Source: Phocaeicola sp. (lineage in GTDB: Bacteria > Bacteroidota > Bacteroidia > Bacteroidales > Bacteroidaceae). Taken from it: a stretch of DNA of 61,499 nucleotides. A program made the translations under genes and the position numbers. Positions 53,676 to 61,499 of this stretch are shown here, piece after piece. The stretch's first letter is position 1, and every line of letters begins with the position of its first letter. Below the pieces are notes generated by a model, which was not told the DNA's origin, ran no database searches, and saw only the letters and a list, made by a program, of their open reading frames with translations. The stretch covers positions 1 through 61,499 of the forward strand of contig JAHHQV010000007.1 in NCBI GenBank assembly GCA_020026175.1, in the 5' to 3' direction.

Positions 53676-54329
53676 TTAATGGTTTAGCAGTGAAACTACA
53701 TCCGAATATGTAAAACCTACGAAATCCGGCATAACTGCATTACATTTATCCTTTATGGCTTCCGCACTGTTGGTAGTACTCAGTCCCACCACCACCATGT
53801 TGGCCGAATTAGCAGCCTGCAATCCATGAAACGAGTCTTCGAACACTATGCAGTTGCTTATATCTGTATCAAACACTTCTGCACCCAGCAGAAAACAGTC
53901 GGGAGCCGGCTTAGACTGTGTAAACATTTCAGCGGTAAGAATACGGTCAACGAGTGTTTTAAATTCGGGATGAGCAGCATATACATTACTCATCTTCTTA
54001 TCGTTAGAACTTGTTACTATAGCTATCTTAACACCGTTCTGTCTGAGTTCTTTCATAAAGTCAACCACCCCCGGAATATAATCGTATGTCATTTTGCCTT
54101 CAAAAGCATTCAGACCTTCAACTATCTTTTCCTGTTCGGCTTCCATACCATGAAAATATTTATCAAAAATCTGTGTCAGTGTCTGACCTTTGATGACAAG
54201 ACCAAAATCCTTGTATTCAGGAAAATACTTACGGCCTACTTCATCCCAATATACGGTGTATTGTGTTTCAGAATCTATCACCACACCATCCAAATCGAAC
54301 AGAGCAACTATATCTTTTGTCTTATCCAT
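53676..54329 (-). CDS. HAD-superfamily phosphatase, beta-phosphoglucomutase-like
   Basis: A 217-residue HAD hydrolase of subclass IA. Motif I is ALFDLDGVVIDSE (nucleophile and acid Asp), motif II is IAIVTSSNDKKM, motif III is SKPAPDCFLLGAEV and motif IV is CIVFEDSFHGLQAA. The cap is a helical domain inserted after motif I. Such enzymes dephosphorylate or isomerise sugar phosphates. It lies 17 bp after the peptidase gene on the same strand, but no functional link is evident. Confidence 0.92.
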   Translation of the reverse strand: MDKTKDIVALFDLDGVVIDSETQYTVYWDEVGRKYFPEYKDFGLVIKGQTLTQIFDKYFHGMEAEQEKIVEGLNAFEGKMTYDYIPGVVDFMKELRQNGVKIAIVTSSNDKKMSNVYAAHPEFKTLVDRILTAEMFTQSKPAPDCFLLGAEVFDTDISNCIVFEDSFHGLQAANSANMVVVGLSTTNSAEAIKDKCNAVMPDFVGFTYSDVVSLLNH

Positions 54330-54346
54330 AAATTCTTCTTTAATTA

Positions 54347-55591
54347 TTAATCTTCATCATCAAACAAGTTTTCCCATCCGGCATCCTTATACCATGCCAC
54401 CGACTCTTCGTAATATTCATCCCAATCCTGACGGTCTATATCTTTATTGAAAGGAATATACATACCCAGTCCGCAATAATGTCCTTCCTTGACAGGAAGC
54501 TTGTCTACCACCTTATAAGAACTGCCATACAAAGCAGCTTTCGAAATTATCACTCTGTCCATTATAACATCCAGTTCTACCGGCAACACACCATTGCCCA
54601 ACACTTTGAACAGGTCTTCCACATCGAATGAAAAATACTTGTAATTGTCTATTCCATACTGCTGCACCATATCCAAATCAAGATTTTGCAGAGCTTCCGA
54701 ATATTGTCCTATATTGTCCTTCATCCATCCTGCAAGTTCTTCCATCTTACTGCAATCTATGGCTGCACACATTCCCCATGATTTTATCCTGTCACTATAG
54801 CCTATATAGTCTCGGCATATTTCATCATATCTCACTTTCTTATCAAAAAGTTTAGGCATTACAATGTCATAAGGAAAGCCATTAGTATGAGTTTCCACTA
54901 CAGAGCCTATCAGATAATTTGTAACATCTTTAAGTTCGTAGCATACTTCGGCAGTACACATCATGCAGGCATCAAACAATATGAACTCCAGCGGATTGTC
55001 GAAAACATCATCCAACACATCTGCCATCTGAGGTATGTCAATGCTGTATCCGTTGTCATCGCCGAAAGACCTTCCGTTTTTTTCTCCAGGCATCCACCCC
55101 GAACCGTGAGAACCGAAAACAAGGCCATAGCTATCGGATGGACTCAACTCCTTCATTTTTTCCAACACACGCTTCATCGTCTTTGGAGAAACGGCATTAT
55201 GTTCTTTTTCATCATAACTGGTTATTATGGAATGTCCTATCACATTCTTGATGTTGAGTTCCATACCCGTCAGAGCAGGTTTTTTATTGATATATCCATC
55301 ACCATTGGTGGTAAACTTTAATATCGAAGGTCCGACAATGCCGTCCTTGTCATCCTCATAAGGTCTGTAATATACCAACAAAGTACATGTATCTTTTACA
55401 GAAGCAAGCCCTGAATACATATCCACAAGGTTATTCTTCAAATATCTATCCAAAGATCCACCACGATTGTTGGAAACGAGATAAGCCAAGACAGTCCTTC
55501 CCGATTTTAATGGAAGATCTTCATTGGGAATTTCATCCGAACATGAGCATATGAAAAGAACGGAAAAGAAAAGCAATAAATATTTTTTCAT
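54347..55591 (-). CDS. Clostripain-like (C11 family) cysteine peptidase lipoprotein
   Basis: A 414-residue lipoprotein from the ATG at 55591 (MKKYLLLFFSVLFICSC, lipobox Cys at 15 or 17). An in-frame ATG 18 bases upstream is an alternative. The C11 catalytic His is in FGSHGSGWMPG (His162) and the Cys in ILFDACMMC (Cys209). Clan CD peptidases of this kind cut after Arg or Lys and include Bacteroides fragipain and PmC11. The C-terminal end is acidic (NLFDDED). It probably acts at the cell surface; its substrate is unknown. Confidence 0.87.
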   Translation of the reverse strand: MKKYLLLFFSVLFICSCSDEIPNEDLPLKSGRTVLAYLVSNNRGGSLDRYLKNNLVDMYSGLASVKDTCTLLVYYRPYEDDKDGIVGPSILKFTTNGDGYINKKPALTGMELNIKNVIGHSIITSYDEKEHNAVSPKTMKRVLEKMKELSPSDSYGLVFGSHGSGWMPGEKNGRSFGDDNGYSIDIPQMADVLDDVFDNPLEFILFDACMMCTAEVCYELKDVTNYLIGSVVETHTNGFPYDIVMPKLFDKKVRYDEICRDYIGYSDRIKSWGMCAAIDCSKMEELAGWMKDNIGQYSEALQNLDLDMVQQYGIDNYKYFSFDVEDLFKVLGNGVLPVELDVIMDRVIISKAALYGSSYKVVDKLPVKEGHYCGLGMYIPFNKDIDRQDWDEYYEESVAWYKDAGWENLFDDED

Positions 55592-55673
55592 TTCATCTGT
55601 TGTTATCAATTATCAAAAAAAAATCATTCCATATGCATAACACACACAGAATGATATATACTAAAGTCGAAGA

Positions 55674-56081
55674 CTAAAAGTTTTCAGCCTTCACAAATTT
55701 AAATTCAGGATTAACGTCCTTCAGCAAGATATTATTACCTTTTCTGTATTTGGACTTAAGTTTATCCAGTTCCTTTTGCAGTTTATGTTTCTTTGTATTA
55801 TAGAACATAAAGCAAGTACGGTTCCTGCCACCTTCCTTCGACTCAAGATAGTCTTTAAGCTGAGAACTGTACTGAGAACGTCCGTAAAGAAAATTCTTAT
55901 TGTCTACACTAGCACTGTCCACAAACTGGATGTCAGTGAAATACACCAAAGAATCTGTAAACGAAGCAGAAGCTCCCGCCATATAAACACCATATTTGTT
56001 TTTATCCTTCGGTTTCTTTGCAGTTGCACCAATCATAATAAATGCCGCAAAGAAAAAACATATAAATTTCAAGTATCGCAT
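55674..56081 (-). CDS. Secreted protein of unknown function
   Basis: About 135 residues from the ATG at 56081 (MRYLKFICFFFAAFIMIGAT, cleaved near ATAKK). The mature part is basic (KKPKDKNKYGVYMAGASASF, later LQKELDKLKSKYRKGNN) with no Cys lipobox. It has the look of small periplasmic Bacteroidales proteins of unknown role. Upstream ATGs would lengthen it by up to 11 residues but would spoil the signal peptide. It precedes the C11 gene by 82 bp on the same strand. Confidence 0.7.
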   Translation of the reverse strand: MRYLKFICFFFAAFIMIGATAKKPKDKNKYGVYMAGASASFTDSLVYFTDIQFVDSASVDNKNFLYGRSQYSSQLKDYLESKEGGRNRTCFMFYNTKKHKLQKELDKLKSKYRKGNNILLKDVNPEFKFVKAENF

Positions 56082-56364
56082 ATTAAAAATCATTTTAACT
56101 GCAAAAATAAACAATTATGACAAATACCAAAAATATATAGAAGATAATTAACATACAAAAAGTGACAAAAAAGGAAAAATCTTCTTCCTGTCACTGATGG
56201 AAAGAAACATCGTGACTGGAAAGCTTCCCAGGCTGTTAGTGAAATTATGAGCATTCTTCTCCTTTTCCTTTTCGGAACTTATCGTAATTCCAAGCATTAT
56301 TACATCTATTGTATTTTAGAGTTTTGTATTTATTATTTCCGAAAGTTCTTATTTTTAGTTCAAT

Positions 56365-57357
56365 TTACCAAGTATTGATATCTTCCATTCTGTCCTGTTC
56401 CGCTTCCTGCTTGTCATTGTTCCTGTATTTCTCAAAATTTGGTATATTCTGCAATTCTTCTTCCTCCATATATAGTTGAATGAAGCGGGCGAATTGTCTG
56501 GCGGCATTTATACCGCCTGTAATGCCCAAAAGAATTCTGCCTGATGTACGTTTAGGGTTGGCTATTACTATTTCTTCTTCTCCTTTACCACTGAATGTTT
56601 TCGCATAACTGTTACCAGAAAGTGTGATTACAACCTGTTCATAAGGTAGTGTTTCTTCTTTTTGAAACATAAAACGACCGGGTATAGTGATTGTTTTGGA
56701 GTCACGGTCAAAAACAATTCGTTGCCAAGGTTGTAAAAAGGCTTTTAGTCCTATAACTATTGCAACTATGTCACCTTCAAGAAACAATAATGCATTTATA
56801 TAACTTTCATTTGACACCTTATAAGGTGTGATTCCTCCCCAATATAAGATTAATAACATCAAAAGAGAAATTAATAAAATAAAGATTCTTCCAGATACCC
56901 CATCATTATCAATGATAATTTGTTTATTATCAATTTTATTAAATATGAACGGATCTCCAGTCAAGTTTTTCCAATAATCAGGCAAGATTACCAATCCAAA
57001 AGTTCTGTTCTTTTTAAGGGAAACTTTTGGGTATAGATTCCAAACAGCTTTTAATATCATATATATACAAAAACAAAATACTATATTAATGGCTAGCAAT
57101 CCAAGTGCCAGATTAATAAAAGTAACCTCTCTATGTTGATTGACGAATGCTATAATTAAAATAGTTAATGGCCATGAGAAGGCTGATATAAAAAATATAC
57201 TCCACCATTTTCTTACTTGCCATTTCTCTTTTCTCATTTCAGTTTCCTGACACCCGGTATCTCCTATGATATTCTTGCGATGTTGCCAGTTTTTATTATT
57301 TTCGGATTTCATGATTGTGCCTGTTTTAGTTCGTTTTATTTTCTGAGAAATTTTCAA
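56365..57357 (-). CDS. Membrane protein of the T6SS region, paralogue of its neighbour
   Basis: A 330-residue protein with about four membrane helices (around 55-75, 80-105, 160-175, 190-205). It shares with the next gene upstream a conserved stretch after the last helices: here RIVFDRDSKTITIPGRFMFQ, there RFVLDRMNGTVTFPRHLFFP. A possible shorter start is the ATG at 57312 (MKSENNKNWQ). It is last in the run that follows the vgrG-like gene. Such membrane proteins next to vgrG can be immunity factors, but nothing here proves it. Confidence 0.7.
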   Translation of the reverse strand: MKISQKIKRTKTGTIMKSENNKNWQHRKNIIGDTGCQETEMRKEKWQVRKWWSIFFISAFSWPLTILIIAFVNQHREVTFINLALGLLAINIVFCFCIYMILKAVWNLYPKVSLKKNRTFGLVILPDYWKNLTGDPFIFNKIDNKQIIIDNDGVSGRIFILLISLLMLLILYWGGITPYKVSNESYINALLFLEGDIVAIVIGLKAFLQPWQRIVFDRDSKTITIPGRFMFQKEETLPYEQVVITLSGNSYAKTFSGKGEEEIVIANPKRTSGRILLGITGGINAARQFARFIQLYMEEEELQNIPNFEKYRNNDKQEAEQDRMEDINTW

Positions 57358-57400
57358 GATATATCAGCATCAATGAACCTGCTTTTATCATTTCATTAAT

Positions 57401-58585
57401 TCACTTGATATATTTTACTTCATCCGTTTCACTGTCGCATAGAAAACAGTCGGTCAATACCGTATCCTCTGGGATTACGATGTATTCTACGTTTTCCGGA
57501 GCGAAGAGTTTGAACACAAACTGTTTTTTCCAAAGACCGATTAATACTAAATCGTTGTCATTCGGTATTTCAATTCCATGTTCTTGACAATACCATGATA
57601 CTCTGTCGTAGTAATGCACTATCCTGTGTTTTATCTTAGAGAGCCTTTGCTTGAACTCATCCGTACCGTATATATATCCCATGTATGCGTCTGTAACGAG
57701 GATGGTATTGGGATATATCGGTTTTGGGAAACCTGCCGCCTTTCTGCGCAGGAAGTCTTTCTCGCGGTAGGGGTCGAACACTTCGCCTTGCGGCAGCGGG
57801 CGGTTCTTGTCCATATAGAGTACATAGAATGGCCACCAATCGGAATCATAATCTGCAAGAACAGGTATAGCTGCTTTAGTTCGCGGATGTAAAAAACAAA
57901 ACCTAAATGCAAGGTTCATAGTACCTTTTGAATATCCCGGAATGACCTTCGAGAAAGGAACAGTACAACGAGGAAAGAATAAATGGCGTGGAAATGTTAC
58001 AGTACCATTCATCCTGTCCAGTACAAATCTACGCTTATGTGCAAATAATTGACTGACCAGCAGAATAAATGGAGCTAAAATAAATGCTCCACTTGAGACA
58101 GGCCAATAAATTTCACTGTAAGGGTTGTCTATTTCTTTGCAGAAGAAGAATATCCCAGTACATAAAATAGCTGCTCCGATACCTATCAGAAATCCGCGTA
58201 TTTGAGAAGGTGTAGTGAAAATAAGAAATTGGTCATCAGCCCTTTCCACCTTGTAGAAATCGGCAATTTCAGTTGTTAATACGGCTGGGAACGGGTATAT
58301 GATATGCTTTGTTTTTTCTCTTTTCCCACTCCATATTTTCAATGCTATTAATAAGAATATGGTTACGACTCCTAATAGTGTCAGGAAGATTGTTCCTGAT
58401 ACTAATATGACTAACAATTTACCCCATATATGTTCAAAAAAACTCATTTTTTCATAAGGAAACTGCATAAGGTCATGAATACCAAAGCTGCCGTACACGA
58501 ATATTGGGTATATACATAATAGAACTAAGATTCCGGCTATAATTCTGATTGTAGATGGTCTGTTAATGTCTGTTTTTGGTTCCAT
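57401..58585 (-). CDS. Membrane protein of the T6SS region
   Basis: A 394-residue protein with four membrane helices in two pairs (TIRIIAGILVLLCIYPIFVY, LVILVSGTIFLTLLGVVTIF, FLIGIGAAILCTGIFFFC, AFILAPFILLVSQLFA) and a soluble C-terminal half rich in charged residues. The DR-x-x-G-T-V-T-F-P element links it to the smaller paralogue downstream (44 bp away). It is 14 bp from the lipoprotein gene upstream, so the lipoprotein and both membrane genes form one unit. No enzyme motif was seen. Confidence 0.7.
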   Translation of the reverse strand: MEPKTDINRPSTIRIIAGILVLLCIYPIFVYGSFGIHDLMQFPYEKMSFFEHIWGKLLVILVSGTIFLTLLGVVTIFLLIALKIWSGKREKTKHIIYPFPAVLTTEIADFYKVERADDQFLIFTTPSQIRGFLIGIGAAILCTGIFFFCKEIDNPYSEIYWPVSSGAFILAPFILLVSQLFAHKRRFVLDRMNGTVTFPRHLFFPRCTVPFSKVIPGYSKGTMNLAFRFCFLHPRTKAAIPVLADYDSDWWPFYVLYMDKNRPLPQGEVFDPYREKDFLRRKAAGFPKPIYPNTILVTDAYMGYIYGTDEFKQRLSKIKHRIVHYYDRVSWYCQEHGIEIPNDNDLVLIGLWKKQFVFKLFAPENVEYIVIPEDTVLTDCFLCDSETDEVKYIK

Positions 58586-58599
58586 ATCTCATTCTGTTT

Positions 58600-59409
58600 T
58601 TATTCTACATCTACATTTATGTACTTTTCATATTCAGGACCTTCGTACGGTGGGTCACCAAAACCTCGTGAACTAATGGCAATATCAAAGTGTGATATAT
58701 CATTACCGTCATCAGACTTCTTGATACAATAGGTATAATATTTTTCTCTGCGGTGTATAGGCGCTTTGGTGTAGTCCCAGTCATACAAATCACAGTAATA
58801 AAGCAGAGGGAACGGATTGTTATTGAATTTCAGATTTGTTTTTTTCAGAAAATCATCCATGTGCATACCTTTGCCCAAAACTGCTCCTCCGACAACTATT
58901 TTACCCGTAAAATACTGACGTGGGCAACGGTTCTTTAGCCATTTTAGGTTTTCTTCGGATAGAAAATCATCTAATTCTATATTCCAGTTAATCATTATTC
59001 TGCTTACAGAGGCACTGTCTTTTCCACTTTTATCGTGTGATACCATAATGATTCCCATAGAATCCCATATAAATATTCCGGGTTCCGCAAGACGTTCGTA
59101 ATGTCCGAATATCTCACACAGTTCTCCTATTGACATTCCAGGCATGAACAGCTTGCCGTTGTAGGTTATTGTCGTATCTGTAAATACAAACAGGTGCTCC
59201 ATATTCACCCCCTCTTTTTCGTAGTCTATAGGCGGTTCTTCCGGCAGATGTTCTTCCAAAAACCTGTCTGTTTTTTTCATCAGTGTATCTACTTTGCCCA
59301 AAATGTTATCTATGCTTCCCATCGCCTTTTCGTGGTTGTAGCTACACCCTGTACAGGAGGATAGACAGGACAGGATACTTATGTAGAATAGTATTGCTAT
59401 ATACTTCAT
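58600..59409 (-). CDS. Lipoprotein next to vgrG
   Basis: A 269-residue lipoprotein (signal MKYIAILFYISILSCLSSC, Cys at about 19). The body contains FVFTDTTITYNGKLFMPGMS and a second, similar half with YFTGKIVVGGAVLGKGMHMD, suggesting an internal duplication. I recall this pattern in uncharacterised lipoproteins of Bacteroidetes T6SS loci. It is the first gene after the vgrG-like gene (101 bp gap) and heads the run with two membrane proteins. Role unknown; a receptor for export or immunity are both possible. Confidence 0.68.
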   Translation of the reverse strand: MKYIAILFYISILSCLSSCTGCSYNHEKAMGSIDNILGKVDTLMKKTDRFLEEHLPEEPPIDYEKEGVNMEHLFVFTDTTITYNGKLFMPGMSIGELCEIFGHYERLAEPGIFIWDSMGIIMVSHDKSGKDSASVSRIMINWNIELDDFLSEENLKWLKNRCPRQYFTGKIVVGGAVLGKGMHMDDFLKKTNLKFNNNPFPLLYYCDLYDWDYTKAPIHRREKYYTYCIKKSDDGNDISHFDIAISSRGFGDPPYEGPEYEKYINVDVE

Positions 59410-59510
59410 AATCCTATTATTTATTATAATTTGAACAACTGTTTGAGAGAAATGGGTGGAAACAGTTCTTTTGTTATTTCGTTACCACGTTTCAATATAA
59501 GTTGGGTAAA

Positions 59511-61427
59511 TCACGGTAATTCCAGTTTGTTGGAGCTACCTTGAATATCCACTTTCTTTCCGCTCAGCTTGGTGGTGTTTTTACCATTGAGGGTCATCTT
59601 ACCATTACTGACAACTGAAATCTCATCCGATTCATTTTGATACTTTTTAGACAAGACATCCAGTGAGTTGTTGGCATCCACTTTGAGTTTGTCAAACTTC
59701 AGGTCTCCCTCTTTGCCGATACTCATATCAAGTTTACCGTCAGCCACTATATTTATATCTTCCTTTGCATTCAGCCTTATGTTTTCAGCATTCAAGGAGA
59801 TGGTTTTGGGGGCGATTATTTCTATTGTTTGTTCCTTGGAGTTTATGTGTATTATGTTTTTATTGGCATCTTTCAGTGTGATTCCCCATTGTCCGTCTTC
59901 ATCATCATTGAACTCCAATGTATGTCCGCTGCGTGTAACAATGGTTTTAATGTGGTTGTCCGCATTACCTCCTTCGCCGTTGTTCTTGTGGAACATACTT
60001 CCGCTGACGTAAGGTCTGCACGGGTCTCCCAGTTCAAAGTCCACCATTACCTGGTCTCCGATTTCCGGTACAAATACGAACCCCCGGTTCTTGGATACCG
60101 TTTCGCTGCTTCCAGCATCAAGACTCCGTACCCTTATCCAGTTTGTGGTCTTGTTTTTGCTTTTCTGCCATGCAAATTGCACCTGTACACGTCCCATGTT
60201 TTCCGGGTCTGCATTGTCTGTCACTTCCGCCAGCATACTGTATGCCACGGGTGTCCGTATGTCCTTCATTGGGATATACTCCATACTTGCAGGTATTCCC
60301 TTGAATGTGTTGGTATAAGTACCGTTTGCATCAATGCTGTGTGAAAGTTCTACAATTCTGTAGCGTCCAAGGTCCTGTCTCTTGCACATGGTTGGCGGAA
60401 TGGTTATCACTGCCGGTTCTCCGATTCGTATCCGGCAGGTTTTTGTATTGCCCGTAATCCATACCAGTGAAGCCACGTTGCGCCCTTTTTCTGCTGCGGC
60501 AAAGTGTTCTATATCCAGCGGATGTCCGGCTGCCGTGTGGCTGTACATCGTTGTTTGCGACTTGTATGTGTTTTCGGAAGTCTGTACGGCATTTGCCAGG
60601 TAGGTGTTTATTCCGTTCACTGCTTCCGTGTCATCGCCGTACATGGCTGTATGTATGTCAGCCATATAGTCATGCCTTGAGAATCTGAACGGCATCATCT
60701 GCGATGAAAAGTGTATCGAGTCTATATCGATGTCATAGACGAGGTTTTCGTCCTTTTCCCTGTGTGGGTTTCCGAAGAAGAGTTCCTGTCCGTTATAGTA
60801 GAACCACTCTCCGTATTGCCATGCCAGTCGTTTCAGGAATTCGTATGCGCTTTCCTCCTGCATCTGTATATATGGAATCTTGTTCTGGAAGGCAGGGTTG
60901 TTCACCACACTTATTCCGTTTCCGTATTTATCCACCACTTCGTTTACGATATCTTTGAGTGTGGCATCCGTGAATGAATCCATTGTTTTCCCTGACTCCA
61001 TCAGTATGGTCATACTGTAGCCCCGATAGTGGAGTGTTCCCGAGACTCCTTTCTCTCCGTCCATTCCGACAGAGGTCACAATTCCCTTGAAAATGTTTTC
61101 TTCTCCGCTTGTTCCGTGTTTCATTCGTATTACTACTTTTGCAACTGTCAGCTTGGCTGTACTGTTAGGCAAGGCATGGCATACCCCGTGTGCCGGATGC
61201 ACATGTACCAGCGTGTCCGGTGTCAGCATATTGGCTATCTTGTCCAGCATACGGTTGTGGCTGTCTTCTATTTCGTGCGACAAGCCGAACAGTTCACTGG
61301 AGAGTGCTTCGAGTAACAGTTTCACTAATGGGTCCAGATTTTCTACTTTCTTGATTCCCCAGTAGTTCATCGCATGGCGATACATACGGGTTTTTATGGC
61401 TTCTTTGCTGTAATTCTGGGTATTCAT
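59511..61427 (-). CDS. TssF N-terminus fused to VgrG body (chimeric T6SS gene)
   Basis: A 638-residue protein. Residues about 10-87 (RMYRHAMNYWGIKKVENLDP, LLLEALSSELFGLSHEIEDS, NMLTPDTLVHVHPAHGVCHA) read as the start of a T6SS baseplate protein TssF. From about residue 90 it continues as VgrG: gp27-like core (IFKGIVTSVGMDGEKGV, YIQMQEESAYEFLKRLAWQY), gp5 OB domain near 400-490 (ENMGRVQVQFAWQKSKN, FVFVPEIGDQVMVDFELGDP) and a repetitive beta-helix tip. The first about 60-70 residues of a normal VgrG are missing. The start codon overlaps the upstream stop. GC content is high for this window. A deletion fusing tssF to vgrG is the simplest reading. Confidence 0.75.
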   Translation of the reverse strand: MNTQNYSKEAIKTRMYRHAMNYWGIKKVENLDPLVKLLLEALSSELFGLSHEIEDSHNRMLDKIANMLTPDTLVHVHPAHGVCHALPNSTAKLTVAKVVIRMKHGTSGEENIFKGIVTSVGMDGEKGVSGTLHYRGYSMTILMESGKTMDSFTDATLKDIVNEVVDKYGNGISVVNNPAFQNKIPYIQMQEESAYEFLKRLAWQYGEWFYYNGQELFFGNPHREKDENLVYDIDIDSIHFSSQMMPFRFSRHDYMADIHTAMYGDDTEAVNGINTYLANAVQTSENTYKSQTTMYSHTAAGHPLDIEHFAAAEKGRNVASLVWITGNTKTCRIRIGEPAVITIPPTMCKRQDLGRYRIVELSHSIDANGTYTNTFKGIPASMEYIPMKDIRTPVAYSMLAEVTDNADPENMGRVQVQFAWQKSKNKTTNWIRVRSLDAGSSETVSKNRGFVFVPEIGDQVMVDFELGDPCRPYVSGSMFHKNNGEGGNADNHIKTIVTRSGHTLEFNDDEDGQWGITLKDANKNIIHINSKEQTIEIIAPKTISLNAENIRLNAKEDINIVADGKLDMSIGKEGDLKFDKLKVDANNSLDVLSKKYQNESDEISVVSNGKMTLNGKNTTKLSGKKVDIQGSSNKLELP

Positions 61428-61499
61428 TAAAAGACAATTTCAAGTTTATCACTACCTTTACGCATTCCTAAAAAGAATGGGATTGGCCATATTTGACGA
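61427..61499 (-). CDS. C-terminal end of an upstream T6SS-region gene (cut by window edge)
   Basis: An open frame enters from the right edge and stops at 61427-61429, with its TAA overlapping the next ATG (TAATG). The 23 visible residues include WPIPFFLGMRKGSDKLEIVF. The overlap shows the two genes are translationally coupled. In an intact Bacteroidetes T6SS the gene before tssF is usually another baseplate component; this tail alone does not identify it. Confidence 0.6.
   Translation of the reverse strand, partial: RQIWPIPFFLGMRKGSDKLEIVF

Overview
The window is a stretch of Bacteroidales chromosome, most likely Bacteroidaceae (Bacteroides/Phocaeicola type). The evidence is: two SusC-type receptors with ECF sigma/FecR regulators, SusD, TamL, DUF4296, TssF/VgrG of the Bacteroidetes type VI system, -7 boxes of the TAnnTTTG type, little Shine-Dalgarno signal, and an AT-rich base composition. 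No rRNA, tRNA or CRISPR array was recognised.

Left part (1-15,108). A regulated TonB receptor locus enters from the left edge (sigma factor, FecR anti-sigma, 5' part of a SusC-like receptor, all on the minus strand). Housekeeping genes follow: a bifunctional-nuclease-domain protein, gtrA-like, aspS, a small conserved protein, tamL, a SpoU-type RNA methyltransferase on the plus strand, then the ileS-dksA-like-lspA-DUF4296-unknown cluster. IleS carries a swapped GXHH active-site signature, and the DksA-like protein has lost most zinc ligands.

Polysaccharide utilisation locus (15,441-29,196). It encodes a GH2 enzyme, a serine-type sulfatase, a decayed SGNH-hydrolase tail, SusD, SusC, FecR, a divergently transcribed ECF sigma factor and a GH20 hexosaminidase. 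Together they fit capture and trimming of a sulfated host glycan (mucin O-glycan or keratan-sulfate-like). A strong plus-strand terminator between fecR and susC suggests an antisense RNA over the susC leader. Phased 28-bp palindromic repeats lie between the GH2 and sulfatase genes.

Tetrapyrrole cluster (30,826-38,051). A TonB receptor, an AmpG/RhtX-like MFS permease, true HemN and a HemY/HemG-type protoporphyrinogen oxidase run co-directionally, followed by a Ca/Na antiporter. This looks like uptake of a porphyrin precursor plus its conversion to protoporphyrin IX.

Core block (38,257-54,329). dnaB, pheT, yebC, a TSCPD protein, ybaK, uvrA, a LysM/ligand-binding fusion with a PorT-like barrel, xthA, dgkA, a PAP2 phosphatase, a TIGR02757 protein, a hotdog protein, a zinc ribbon and a HAD phosphatase. 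Two copies of an interspersed element made of three 22-bp units lie at 30,666-30,731 and 52,684-52,745.

Right part (54,347-61,499). A C11 (clostripain-like) lipoprotein peptidase and a small secreted protein precede a type VI secretion fragment. That fragment holds two related membrane proteins, a lipoprotein and an apparent in-frame fusion of the TssF N-terminus to a VgrG body. Its GC content at the far right is visibly higher than the rest, which fits a transferred and rearranged T6SS island.
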